DNA of 64,000 bases from Scolanthus callimorphus (lineage: Eukaryota > Cnidaria > Anthozoa > Actiniaria > Edwardsiidae): NCBI GenBank assembly GCA_033964015.1, contig CM066923.1:24688168-24752167 (forward strand). The letters run 5' to 3'. The translations under genes were made by a program, and so were the position numbers. The notes beneath the pieces are model-generated. The model saw only the letters and a list, made by a program, of their open reading frames with translations, ran no database searches and was not told the DNA's origin. This document shows, piece after piece, positions 32,229 to 44,901 of the stretch. Positions within the stretch are counted from its first letter, which is position 1; the number at the start of each line of letters is the position of its first letter.

Positions 32229-35200
32229 CTGTGGAAAGGAAAACAAACAATAAAAAATCTAGAAAATACAGTAGACAACAGCTCTAGCTTCATATACATG
32301 TACAGTACAACATAAGCACAGGGAGCTCAACTTTGCAGTTTCATTCCAAGTAAAGCAAAACCAGTCATGTCTTCTTTTTGCTGCATCATGTTGCTATCTG
32401 ATTAGCTAGTCTTGCCCACTAGGCCCTTCCTACTGTCTGCACTAACCTTGAGAGTACATGTCTGTTTTTTTCAAGGTTAAAGTACAACAGGGAAGCCATT
32501 CAGTGGCAAGGTCCTAGTGGACAACTCTGGGCCACAGTGTAGCTAGTCAACCAGAAAGCACACTAGGATACATGAGGATACAACAAAGAAAGCAGGGCTG
32601 TTTAAAGTGGATTTAAAGTGTAGAGGTGAGCTCCAAGTGATAAGCTTTAAAAATCATCATGCCCCTGCATTCATGTGCCAGAATGATAGGCCATCAAACA
32701 GATGCTCACAGTGTATGTGTGGTCTAGCCTAACAACTCCTAACTGTAAAAAGGGATCTTGAGGGTGAGATTAAACAAATATTGTGACAACCATTGCCTGA
32801 TTACCACACAATAGGGCTTTGATATGATTATGAAAGACCTCAGTGTTCATTAGTGTTTGATGTTGATCTAAAGAGATAAACATAAATTCCATGGAACTAA
32901 TGGTGAAAGCATTAAGGCCTCAGAAAAGAGCAAGGTTGTAAAATGTTGTTTTACGTTTTAGATTTTAATCATCAACATGCATATGTAGATTAAAAAGAAT
33001 AATGGAATCCATAAAAAAACGAAGCACAATCATAATTGTTCTACCCGAAAAAAAATAGAAAGCAAAAGCACTCTTATAAATACACATTTTGTAGTATTAC
33101 CATGATGTAGAGTTACCATGATGTTCCAATATATTTGCCATTCATTGTAGTCTACTCTTCAAAAAAATCAAATTTCAAGTCTGTATAGTACACATAATGT
33201 CACAGCTCTACAACAGATAGTGCTAAGCAGTTCAAACATATCTAAACAATATCTAAATGAAGAACAGATATTTAATGGAGGAATGTCACAGTTTTAGGAT
33301 TAAGTTTGTTAGTTCCTTAGTTCAGTTTGTCTTTCAGGATTTTCTTTCTTAGACTAAGTTGAAGTACAATCAAGTGGCCTAGTTCTATTGAGTTTTGTTA
33401 AAAACATGTGATAATATATATAGCCCCTTTAAATAGAATACCAGACCTCTTCCAGATTCAGTTGTATAGAAGTTGTTATTTTGCTTGCTATAGATTTACT
33501 ACAGTAGTTAGGTACCACATCCACAAACAGCTATGGGCATGCTGCACAGTACACATACCAGTAATTATGCATGCAATAATATTGTCTCCTTTTCACTATA
33601 ACATGTATTAAGGAAAATACCTGACCTCTTCCAGATTTAGTTGTAAACAAGATGCAATTTCCCTTGCTATAACTCTAGGACTCTGGTATGCCCGCAGCAG
33701 CAGTGATGAACATGCTGCACAGCACACATAATTATGCTCTAATGTGTCTCCTTCTTCTAGGGGGTAAAACTGTACTAACACGTTGACTGATAAGCTTTTT
33801 ATAATATATCACAGAATAACAACACCAGATGGGATATGATAAGACCTGAACTGATCTGTCAAAACCAACAATGAGACTACACAGTTACATTGCAAGGCAA
33901 TTTTGAAATGGAGCTATAATGCGTATAAGCATAGAACAAGAAATAGGGGTAATTGATGAACCTATAAAAGTGTACAGTGGTACATTTAAATACTGATAGT
34001 AACTTTTACCAGATGTTACAGCAGCAGAAATCACGAGATTCGAAGAATCAATGCCATGATCCATTATTAAATCTGATGTACTGTGCTTTCTATTTTCCTC
34101 CAAAGCTCATAAAAAGAGTTTTCAAAGACGGTGGGGGTAGGTAGTTTTTATGTATTGTAGACTGGAGACAAACATACTGGAAGTTCTACTAATTTTCTTT
34201 CTATTTTCTGATAGTAGTCTGGTATCTACAGTTCATTTGGGCTTTCTATTTACTCCAGAGCTCATGCGAGTTTTCAAAGGAGTTGGGGTTAGATAGTTTT
34301 TACATCATTGTAAGCTGGAAAAAAATGGATTGGAAGTTCTACTAATTTCCTTTCTGTTTCTAATAACTTACTGGTATCTACAGTGCATGTACTCAGGAGT
34401 CAGCCATCAAGCTTTAAGATAATAATGAAAGTGGAGAGTCCAGCTGAATGTAGGCAACAGCAATAAATAAAATGCTAGACAACATCCCCACATGTTCAAT
34501 GGGCATGCAAGTACTGGCTTGCTGTGTTTTAAGAGTGATAGTTCTTTAATGATAGTGGATCAATGGTGGCAAAGGTTTCTAATGATCCATTAATACACAT
34601 GTCACAGAACACTAGGAGAGCAACTAATTTTAGAAGCTAATAGTAGCCTTGAATCAAAACATAGCAGTAGCAAAATAATGATATTACACTTGGTACATTT
34701 AACAGATTATCAACCTAGCATGTGTGGCTGTCAGGCAATAGAGGGTAATATTAGCTTTAAAAAAATTGAAAGTTTTGCTTTCGTGTGGTCATAAGCACAC
34801 TTTAAATTACTCTCCCAACCCCTGCGAGCAGGTTCATTCTCAACCTGACTGTGTGGCTACATTATGTGAATAAAAGAAAATCTACATATAAACCATTTTT
34901 GATTTTCAGTCTCAAGCTAAGGATTCTTATGTATGCCCCATTAATCATGTCACAGAACACACAATCATGTCACAGAATACAGGGGAACTAATAATGCTAA
35001 TGTGCAACTACAATGGCCTTCTTAAGAAACATATGAAAATGTCAAATCAGATCACTGTTAAAAAAACAAACATTCATCAACCTAACATACACATGTATGT
35101 GGTTGTATTATATAATTGGAAATACAAAAAAAAGAAATGAAAATGTGATTAAAGTGGAAACTCCACAAGTCAAGTACATTTATTTAAAATGGTGTAAGGA

Positions 35201-38200
35201 AGAAATAGAATTACTAAGGATTAACACTAAATTCTAATGCTATATACATTTTTATAGCAAAATGTTGAAATGGCTCACTGTAGAAGACTTAAGTTTAGTA
35301 GTCGCAAAGGTGAAAAGCACCCAGTTGAGAAAAGTACACTTAATCAGGAATAACAGCAGTGCAGTCTTCTATCTCCATCTACTTTATACAATGAATGTAA
35401 ATAAGTTATTCAGACTGTAGGGAGAACTAGTTTGCTCAAGGTGTACAGAAAATCAAACTCAGAAATGAAACCATAACAAATGAAACTGTGATGAGAACCT
35501 CTACAGTCAAAACAAGAATAACTGTATAACATACTGCACCTGGACAAAGAACATTTCAAACATCCAATCTTTTTCCTTTACCTCTTCAACAGGGTACTTT
35601 GCTAGAATGTGCAAGCTTCTAGAGCATGATTGGAAGTCAATTTTTGACATCAAGCTGACGATTTCATGAGGCAATTTGCATATTGATGACAAAATAACTA
35701 GATGACTAAATACATGGATCCCCTTATCACAGCAAAACCATTTCACATTGCACCCATTTTAAGATTACCTACCAAAAAATTAGCTATTATGACATAAACT
35801 GTACTAGAATGCTATATACATAAAATAGTTTTACAATTTTTCAATTCACTTGAATATGGAAATCAAATACACTTGTTTTATTTATTTATCATAAAGAAGA
35901 TCCCTGACATAACATTTCCTCTTACTACTATACTAATTCCCTATACTAAAAGCTAAAGAGTACAACATTTGAAGCCTACTTTTAAATCTCTCACTTAATC
36001 CTATATAATTCTACATAATATTGTTCAAGTATAGAATTTTCTATCTGATGTTAGAAAGAGTTGTTTAAAAATAATGATGAGAACATTTTATGCAAAACAG
36101 AATCAATATCCTAAGGGTGACAAATTTAGTGTATTTACTTAGAGTCTCAGCCTCTGATTCACTAAAAATATGTAAGCAATGAACAAGATATTGGACAGCC
36201 TGGGTTCAAACAATATAAAAAAAACTTAGAAACACCAAAAAAGATAATTATTTCAACTCCAATGAAAAACAAACTATTTTTCATGATGTTTTAGCTTGCA
36301 TGACTAAATGGGAAATCCATGTCACTTTGAATCCCAGAGATAACAACATTCAATTAAAACATCCCTTGCTTTCAAATTGGAAGTTAATTTACTTTCAACC
36401 AATTTTAGATTCATAATTCTACAGTTGAGAGTTAGTGGACTTACAGAAGAAATAAATGTACTCTCTTATTATCAGCTTTATGAAGACAAGACTATAGAAT
36501 AGAACAGTTCAAAAGTAATGGATCAGTAATGAGCTTGTTATGCAAATACACCCACTTTTTAAAATGACCTATTATATTAGCCTGCTTGAAGCAGTGGAGG
36601 GTGCTTGTATCATGAAAAACCCTGAATTCCTGATCGTGGCTGCCAACTTAGATTTACCAGATTGATGGCATTCAATGTGTTGCTGCTTTTGTCACATAAA
36701 TCAATGACTCAATTAAATAACACCTTTTCAATTTATTCATTCAAATCACTGGAAATTGTGTAAATTCCCTCCTTGGTGGTACCCTGCACTAGCAGAGCTT
36801 TCTCCTGATAAGTTTACAGAATAACAACAAAAATGATGTGCAACACCGAATCGCAAATAAATTAGGTCAACGTTAAAGAGACATACAGTGGAAAAGCCTC
36901 TGCTAGCAGGGTACCATGGTGGAAGTATGATATAGATTATTTCTGGAATTACACATTCTCAAATTGGAGATTTCATTATAATTGTGAAAACGTTATGGCA
37001 TATTCCATACCATGTCTTGTGTCTACGCACATTGATTGGTTGATCATGCAGTCATTGTGCATAATGTGAATGGCTGATCACAGCATGGGATGGAACCTTG
37101 TCGTGTTTGGTGCCTTTTCACAGTCAAATGAAATCTGCGCTATACAAACTATTATACAGCAATATCGGTCACTTTATCATCTTTGATTAAATGAAAGGGA
37201 CAGACAGGGAAAAACAAAGAGGAATAGACATATCAATAGCACTGCACACAGATGAAATCACACTAATTAAAAACTCAGACAAGCAAATATACTTTTCTCC
37301 CATTTTCTCAGTTTTCTCTCAAAAGAACAATACAAAATGAATTGGAAAACTGGTAGTTCCACTCATTTATAGCAGAGCTTGTATTACTCCTTCCCTGGCT
37401 TGTATTTCCACCACGATCCTTCTGAATGGGATTTCAGAGGGATTGTTTGTCTGAGTCTTGTGAGATCTAAATTTTAGAATCTGTGTGCAGCGCTATTGAT
37501 AAAAAACATTTCTAATTAATGACTGGTGCTGGTTAAAGGGATTGAATTTATGACTGATACAGAAAGTACATAATAATGTTCACTTTTATGTTATTTTGCT
37601 CTTGTGGTTTTTTAGCCATATTTTTTAGCATTTCAAGATTTAAAGATCCATTCCATTGCTGCATCATTTTGGGGTCCAAAAATTATGCCTATAGAGTTGT
37701 TCTTCAATTTTAAGAAACTGAAAGTTAGAAAAAATAAGCAAAAAAGACAACTCTTTCTAGCAAAGTCCAACAGGTGAAAAATATGGTAAAAACTAGTACT
37801 CTGTATTTTCAATTGTTGTTGCCACAAGGGCTAGAGCAAGGGGCTAGAAAAAATGTGAGATATTGTGCCAGATTTTGAACACTTTTTCAAGGAAAAATCA
37901 AAGAACTTGCAGGAACGTCTATCAAGGAAACTGAAGGAAAATTTACTTCAAATGCCAGGCACAAAAAATAAACTTTTAAGTATGAGTTTAGAACCTGTGG
38001 TTACCAGTACAGCTTGAATGTCACATGGCATATCAGTTTTCCTGTGGGAATTAATGACATGCAATTTCATTCAGGGTAGCAGCTATACTGGTAGTTTTTC
38101 AAAGGAAATGTGAAAATGGTCAAAAGCATCAAACATTTGATGGCAATGACCTTCAAAAGCCTACAATAAGTTTGCAGCTGCACTAAAATTATGAAAACTT

Positions 38201-40370
38201 CTGTTTTAGTTGCTGTAAGGTTAACTAAAGCAGACATCCTTTCGAAGACAAGTTGTCGCCTGTTATGTGCAACCTGTTGCAGGAGCCAATTTGATGACAA
38301 CAACTTTGTAACATGTACCAAATGTGGTCATATAATGGAAAATAGTAAATGTTATCTATTCTACTGGTCAAGCTGCTAAAACATGGCATATTAACCACAA
38401 CATTAACATAATAGCTATATACCATAAAAACAGAACATACTTGTGCTTTAGTTAAAATGATTCTAGCAAGGCTCATGGACATTCATGTATGTTGTGGTTT
38501 GTAAGGAGTGGCAATATTAAATAACATGAGGTTTGTTGTTTCTTGGCAAGCCTCTGGTAGGACTTTATTAAAAATTTAAATTGATAATTACTCCAGGATT
38601 TGTTATCTAGTAATCATTTCAGTTTCTTTCATCAATCTTCCTGAATTATAAAAGTTGTTCAGGAAGTGACTCATAGGCTCCCATCATGGAAAACATACAC
38701 ACAAGCTTTGTTTCCTACACAGTGCATTTTGTGAAAAACTCTACACTAGCAAAACCCACTGACTTAAATTCCTGAACTATTGCTCAAGAAATTCAGAACA
38801 ATAATTATAAAAACAAGAGAACAATGTACAACCTCTAAGGTTATTCCCTTAGGGAAATCTGTGAAAAACAACTGTAATTTTAATGAAGGTACCCGTAATC
38901 TGATAGTACTCTTATAACAAGCACCCAAACAGTGTCTGTTCTGAGGTCAAATCAAGAAAAGTTCCCATAAATATGAAATTACACACTGGTAAAATGTATA
39001 TATACAAAATTAAAACTATTTCAATAGCAGAACTTGCGATAAAAAATCATCCCTAAAAGTTCTTCAATAAGAGTTTGGTAATAGAGTAGTTAAGCAGATT
39101 TTTAATTTCTTTGTAATGGAACAAGCTTCTCTGCACAGCAGGAAATATCTTAACTTCTTTCTTATGAACTTTTGTCAGTTGCACATGCAGACAAAACCCT
39201 TGAATAAAAGCTGTGAAATCACTTGAAAGCCTTGTATATAGGTCAACATTTCGGGGGGTAAGCTTGAGAGTTTCGATCGACAACATTTTGACCGTTGGCG
39301 AACCCTTAACTTTTGGATTAATTACTCTGAACAAGAAATCAAAACTTTCGGGTGTATATAAAGAGTATGTCTGGCAGATGATTGCAAAATATTCAAGTTT
39401 TTGCAATTTAGGATGAAAATGGAGCTCAAAGAGAGTAATATGGCAATTAATTTGTCGTGAAAATGAGAATAGAAAGATATTTTACCGCAGAAATAAGATC
39501 TGGGCTGGACAGATCGTCTGTTGCTGGGGAAAACATATTCGGCGGTAGATTCTTTCAACCTCCAAGTGCCGAAAATCAGCTCGTTGATAAGCGATCGTAG
39601 GATATATAGTAGAGATAGCGGCCATAACAACACTATTTCCACAGTATTATATCATGACATACTCAAAAATTACTCAAAGATTCCCTAAACTATGAATTCA
39701 GAATTTATGGCATTTTCGTGGCCTAACTTTTTGCGGTTTTGTCTTGGCACAAATTAACTGACCAACTCAAGTTACAAGATAAACGCTTTTACATCTCTTA
39801 ATTTTATCGGTAGAAAAATAATTAAAAGAACATGCAATTCTATTGCGGCCGTAAAAGGTGAAGGAATTCATTCAAGAAGAAATGCTGAAAGTTTCCCTCA
39901 AGTCAAGACAAAAAAGAAAACAAGACCCTACACATGTCAAATTTTCGGGAGTCTACAAAATTTCTATCAGGATTGGACGACGAATTCGCATCTATTAGAA
40001 CAGGAATTAACCTACATTTATTTTCTATTGTCGGTGGGATTCTAAGAGCCTTGTTTTGACTCTAAAATGAGATTTTGTGGGTAAATTTTACGTTCTCGAG
40101 GACGAAATACGCGAGTGAGCAAAACAGTGATAGACGGACTTGCACATGAATGAACAGAATCAGCTGGGAGAATTTGAGTTAAAACATTCACAATGGAATT
40201 ATACACGCGGACTATTAAATATATAGGAAGTATTCTCTTGTCTCTCATAAGATGGGCTTCTAGTTTTGAGTTCTGGTCGTGTTTTTCAGGCTTTTCAAAG
40301 TGGAAGTGAAGCAAACAAGACCGACTCAAAACGGAAACCAATCGGCCGAGTAGGTCAGTCGAAAACTTAC
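32229..40370 (-). other. Robo intron 1 (8.1 kb), AT-rich, no gene seen
   Basis: This stretch joins the untranslated first exon (donor at 40370) to the signal-peptide exon. It is AT-rich and almost free of long open frames. It holds a set of old local duplications (33410-35150) and three foldbacks: 36775-36919, 36965-37140 (a degenerate relative of MITE family B) and 37222-37500. Regulatory elements are possible but none is identifiable. Confidence 0.7.
33410..35150. repeat. Diverged local tandem duplications in Robo intron 1
   Basis: Pairs of similar blocks follow each other: 33430-33590 with 33610-33755 (ACCTCTTCCAGATT..AGTTGTA, CATGCTGCACAG), 34085-34235 with 34240-34385 (GGAAGTTCTACTAATTT), and 34575-34900 with 34930-35150 (ATGTCACAGAACAC). 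Divergence suggests old events. Confidence 0.7.
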
Positions 40371-40640
40371 CTTGAAAATGTGAAATATTTACGAGTTAAA
40401 TCCTGAATGTCCAAGCCAGATAGATGGTGGATACCAACCAATAGTGTTCTATCCTTATTTAGAGTCAAAACAAACCGACGTATAGGAAAAACAAGCAAAA
40501 TTGCGAGGCACTATTTCGTCGAGTTGTTCACGCTTCAGCTAAATGAAGCTACTCGTTTCGCTCTTGGCAAACACGTTAGTGACAGCTGTCAATCACAGGG
40601 AATCCACTACAATGCTCCTTTCTGAACTAGTCACACAACA
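40371..40640 (-). other. Probable untranslated first exon and promoter of Robo
   Basis: On the minus strand TTTCAAG|GTAAGT marks a strong donor at 40370, and the region upstream is less AT-rich than the intron. The start of transcription cannot be located; the upper limit given is a guess. It is assigned to Robo because no other gene on this strand lies between it and the Robo signal exon. Confidence 0.5.
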
Positions 40641-41525
40641 CCGGAACACGCACAATACTTTGTATTTGCTCAGAACTTGGGTGTAAAAGCTCCGAATGAC
40701 TTTGAATAATCTCCGCATTGGCTTCAAAAACAGAAATCACGCTTAAAACAAACTAGTAGATACAACACATGAATATTCACGCGGGTTGCGAACGGGAAAA
40801 TATTTGAAAAGTTGCTCGCCAGCGGGATGATTGACTTCCGCCGGAAATGAGCAAATCCCATGTGGAATGGCGCGCGTTGGCCTTTGCTGAGTGATTTGTG
40901 AGTTTTTGGCGGGTTACAAACCACTTGAATCAAATTGTTTTAAAACCACCTGGGTTTGGTATGGCATTCAAGTGCAGTGTTTTGAGATCGACGCGCGTGG
41001 TCCAAAAATTGCATACATTTAAAAGAGATGTTCGACCCAATCACCAATCACCAGTTAACCCAATGTACGGCGAAAAAAGTTCATAAACCCTCGCTTTCTC
41101 TATAAAAGCAGACCACTAAATGCCATATTGCTTTCAAGAGCGTGTTGACAGAGTTTTCATGCCGGTTTTGTTGTCGAATTTGTACAGTACGTTTTCGCAG
41201 GTGCACCAGTTGATTAGGATAGGGTTGGGGTTGATTACACCTCCTTCACAAAGCTCCTGCATAACCGATCGGCAAACATGTCACTACAAGCTGATTATGG
41301 CTGCGAGTTAATACTCACAGCTATTCATGTATTACGGCTTCATTTGTGCCTAGCCTTATAGAACTATTAATGCTAAATCTCTTAGTTTAAAACTACCATA
41401 ATAAGCCTCGCCTAAAGCCTCATCGTGGCGACTAGAATTATTTTACGCATCATCTATAAGCTTTCTCTTTTAGGGGATTTTCCAAAGTCACCATAACTAT
41501 AGTAAACAGATTTGATATGGCTTGC

Positions 41526-41648
41526 TACAGTATGCTAGTCCGAAGGTGACAATAAAACAATACTTGATGTGAAAGACTCCAAAGTAGTTATAAAAAAGTA
41601 AACTGTTTTTTTTTTTTTTTTTGTCACCTTCGGACTAGCATACTACAG
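41526..41648. repeat. Foldback MITE
   Basis: The arms TACAGTATGCTAGTCCGAAG.. and their inverse (41622-41648) enclose a T17 run. Only the arms are conserved. Confidence 0.85.
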
Positions 41649-42903
41649 ACAGCTTGGCCGTGTGTTTATCTGAGCAGTGCGAGTGTATTTTCCCCCGCTT
41701 CCCTACCGCTAAACCGCTAAGCGCTTCCATCCGGCGTCGAGTTATGGACAAAGAGGAACATTGAAAGCACTTTGTTTTATTGTTGTCTCCATTTTAGCAT
41801 AATGGAAATTCAATTTACTGATTCACTTTTATACGGAAGGAACTTTCGCGGGAAACTAGTAGCTACACACCCGCGATTTCAATTCCATCTATTTTCGCTG
41901 GCAAAATATGAGTTTCCCTATTCTTGATTTGTATAAAGAGTTCACCCGATCTGTATAGCGGCTTTTTTGTGCTGATTTTTAATTAATAAAAAATCCACAC
42001 CATATAAATTCGTATTATAAGGCGGCGAAAGTTACAAAACACAAAGTTATTCAATTGACCAACTTCTGGCAAACAATGGCGGGTCACTTGACATCGCATC
42101 GCTTCCACAAAGATTTGTCATAACCCCACGATCCCAAATATCAGATATTTTACTCTAAGTCGATGGTATTCTGTTCTAACAGTTCCCAGTCTGTATATGT
42201 GAAGTAATATATCTGATTCATTTTGATTTTTTTTAGCAGAATAATGATGCGGGAAGTGAACGGCCTTAATGAAGGCTTGTTAAATTTTCCACAATTATTA
42301 TCACGTTTACGAAAAGCCAGAAAAGGATTTTGATTCCGGTTTCCCGCAATTACTACGCACAAAAGCTGTGTATTTAAAAGAGGGAAAGCCGCTTCCTTGG
42401 TCGCACAACAGATGGCTTTTTTTGTAGTACATCATATGGGACGTGGGGTATACCGTGGCGGAGCTAGAAAACGGGAAGCGTTTTTAGGGTAATTAAGCGT
42501 CCTCAATCTACGTACCAATGTAGGCGTCTTGCCACACGACTTCAAGTAGAACTCGAGGATTTGCCATAAGCGCGCGCCGAAAGCCCTGTTCAAGTAGGAA
42601 CTTGGAAAGTCTACCACGCACAGAAAACGAACAAAAGAAGGGGAATAAAATGAGACCAGTTTTCGGATGCTTACATCCTTTTCGGAAAAAAAAGACGGTA
42701 CCGGTCCCAGGCTTATAGAAACCTTATCTTAATTATTATGGGTGTGGTACCAGCTACTCGAAGGCCGTCCGAAAGTAGACATGTTCCTGGAAATCGCCAA
42801 AAATTGTGCTCAAATAGTGCTCGATTTCTATATAAAAAGTGCTTGAAATTGAGAAATAGCGCTCGAAGAGTTGCTCACAGATATTCGAGAATAAAATAGA
42901 ATA

Positions 42904-43173
42904 GGCCGTTATCACGCAGAATTATTAATAATATTTCATAGTTATCAAAAAATGAAATCCAGTTTTCAATTCTACACATCCGTATTAGTAAAATTGCAAG
43001 TTTCAAAAGAATTACTTGAAAAGTGGATATGAATTTTCAAAACTTCGTATTCTGGCTTACTTTTTACAAATGAAATGTATGCGGGCAAATACGTCAAGTC
43101 TGGACGGGCATCCATGGATTTTATTTTCTTATAACTATTAAATATTATTAATCAATTTTGCGTGATAACGGCC
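42904..43173. mobile_element. 270-bp MITE with TA duplication
   Basis: The ends GGCCGTTATCACGC and GCGTGATAACGGCC, with about 45 bp of imperfect pairing, are bounded by TA (42902-42903, 43174-43175). The flanks carry GTGCTC-rich sequence like the hAT-like element at 45968, so it seems to be inserted in a decayed relative of that element. Confidence 0.85.
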
Positions 43174-43569
43174 TATAGTGCTCCAAATTCGAAGAAGTGC
43201 CGAAAAAGTGCCAAGCGCAATCGGGACAGGCCTCGTCCGAAGCACAGAGTATAGATGAATCAGATTTTGAAACCCGTCAGAATTAGTTGCCATGGTTGCA
43301 CGCATTGCACCTAACATTTTCACTAATCAACGTACCTTCCCGTTTTAAATTCAAAATCCTGTACACATGGGGAGCCTTCGCGCATTTGAGAAGCCTTCGC
43401 TGATTGGCTGAAATAGCGCGCACGCGTGCACAAAAGTATCTTTCAATCTCGCTTTATAAAAACATATCTGTAAAAATAACATTTTGGCATTCGTTTTCTT
43501 CTCGTCTTTTCAGCCTATTCTTTCGAACGCCCTAAAAGTAAATGCGAGGCATAAAACCGCCACTTTCTT

Positions 43570-44052
43570 CTACGCATGCGTCGGTGGCTGTCACCAGAGT
43601 CTTCCCAGAATGCGCGAGGTGACGTGACGACGATCAAGCTCTGGGTTCGAGAACGGGAGGAGGCTCTGGCATTCTCGAACCCAGAGCTCCCCGGCTCGTC
43701 TCCTCGCCGAGGGAGGCTCTGGTGACAGCCACTGACGCATGCGGGAGATTTGATACAGAGCCGTTGAGAGAAACAACTTTCTGCGCATTCCCCAACGTTC
43801 AAATTCAACAAATCTGCGAAGGCCCTCAAATGGATGTCACCAGAGCCTCCCCTGCGAGCAGACGAGCCGGGGAGTTCTGGGTTCGAGAATGATGCTCTGG
43901 TGATAGCCACTAGCGCATGCGCAAGATTTGATACAGAGTCGTTGAGAGAAACATTCTGCGCATGCTCCAACGCTCAGAATCAATCAGCGATGTCCCTAGA
44001 GCCTACCCCGCAAGCCGCAGACGAGCCGGGGAGCTACTGGGTGTGAGAATGC
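43570..44052. mobile_element. Tandem copies of a CCAGAGC palindromic MITE
   Basis: A full copy (43670-43891) has ends CATTCTCGAACCCAGAGCTC and its inverse. Partial copies lie on both sides (43570-43669, 43892-44052). Another copy is at 61056-61272. Shared interior: CACTGACGCATGCG, TTTGATACAGAG. Confidence 0.85.
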
Positions 44053-44321
44053 AACAACAATTACAGGAAGAAACAAAGCGACGACTCTTTCGAGATTTCA
44101 ATTTTGTATTATAATTTTCCTTTCCTTTCTGGTAGATGATAAAAATATATAATTCCTCAACTTACGCCTTCAAAACAAACTGTGAAGGAATTTTCTCATT
44201 TTCCAAAACTTACAATATTCACAAACCAGTAAATGGAAAGTAACTTCAATTGAATTTTGAATACGCCCTACAATAAATTAAAATAAATTACACCAAATAA
44301 AATTTCCTTGTACACAAATCA

Positions 44322-44430
44322 CTACCTTGGGTACCAGAGGCTCGAAGCTTCCACAGCTTCACTCGTTTACTGTTAAGCCAAGACGCCGCGATAACGGCGG
44401 CTTTGGAGACTCTGGTACCCAGGGTAACAA
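44322..44430. repeat. Foldback repeat with GGTACCAGAG arms
   Basis: ACCTTGGGTACCAGAG (44324) and CTCTGGTACCCAGGGT (near 44427) pair. The interior is short and non-coding. Confidence 0.8.
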
Positions 44431-44439
44431 ATCACTATA

Positions 44440-44790
44440 TCAAACATTTCTTTTCGCTGTCATTGTCAATCTCACAGGGATATTTTTTCTTCAGAAACCC
44501 ATCCATGGGAAAAAAGCTGAATTTCCTAAGGCACACGCATGGGAAGTGTTCGGAATTCACATGGATAGCCATGGGAAATCCGAACAATTCCCATTCATCT
44601 ACCATGGGAAATTCAGCTTTTCCTTTCGCTGTCATTGTCAGTCTAACAGAGAATTTCTGCAGAATCCCATCCATGGGAAAAGCTGCATTTCCCACGGTAA
44701 AAGAATAGGAATTGTTCGGATTTCCCATGGCTATCTATGTGAAATCCGAACACTTCCGGTGCGTGTGCCTTGGGGAATTCAGATTTTCGC
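44440..44790. repeat. Composite inverted/direct repeat downstream of SIDT
   Basis: TTTCGCTGTCATTGTCA occurs twice in direct order (44451, 44626). AGCCATGGGAAATCCGAACA and its inverse occur around 44570 and 44720. It probably lies in the SIDT 3' UTR or just beyond it. Confidence 0.75.
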
Positions 44791-44901
44791 ATGGATGTCA
44801 GCGATATCAACGCATTTATCAACTCGTTGTATATCCAACAAAGAACGACCGTTTCAACCTCTAGATTTTCTCCTATAGCTCGTCCAGTCCCTCCGTCCCG
44901 T

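Larger units (their letters stand above)
40641..44321. other. Intergenic between Robo and SIDT, repeats only
   Basis: No coding region is recognised. A plus-strand TATAAAAG at 41102 stands before a 63-codon frame without family resemblance. Foldback elements in this stretch are listed separately. Confidence 0.5.

Noticed and set aside
44327..44878. 183-codon plus-strand frame
   Set aside because: It runs through direct and inverted repeats downstream of SIDT and has no domain.
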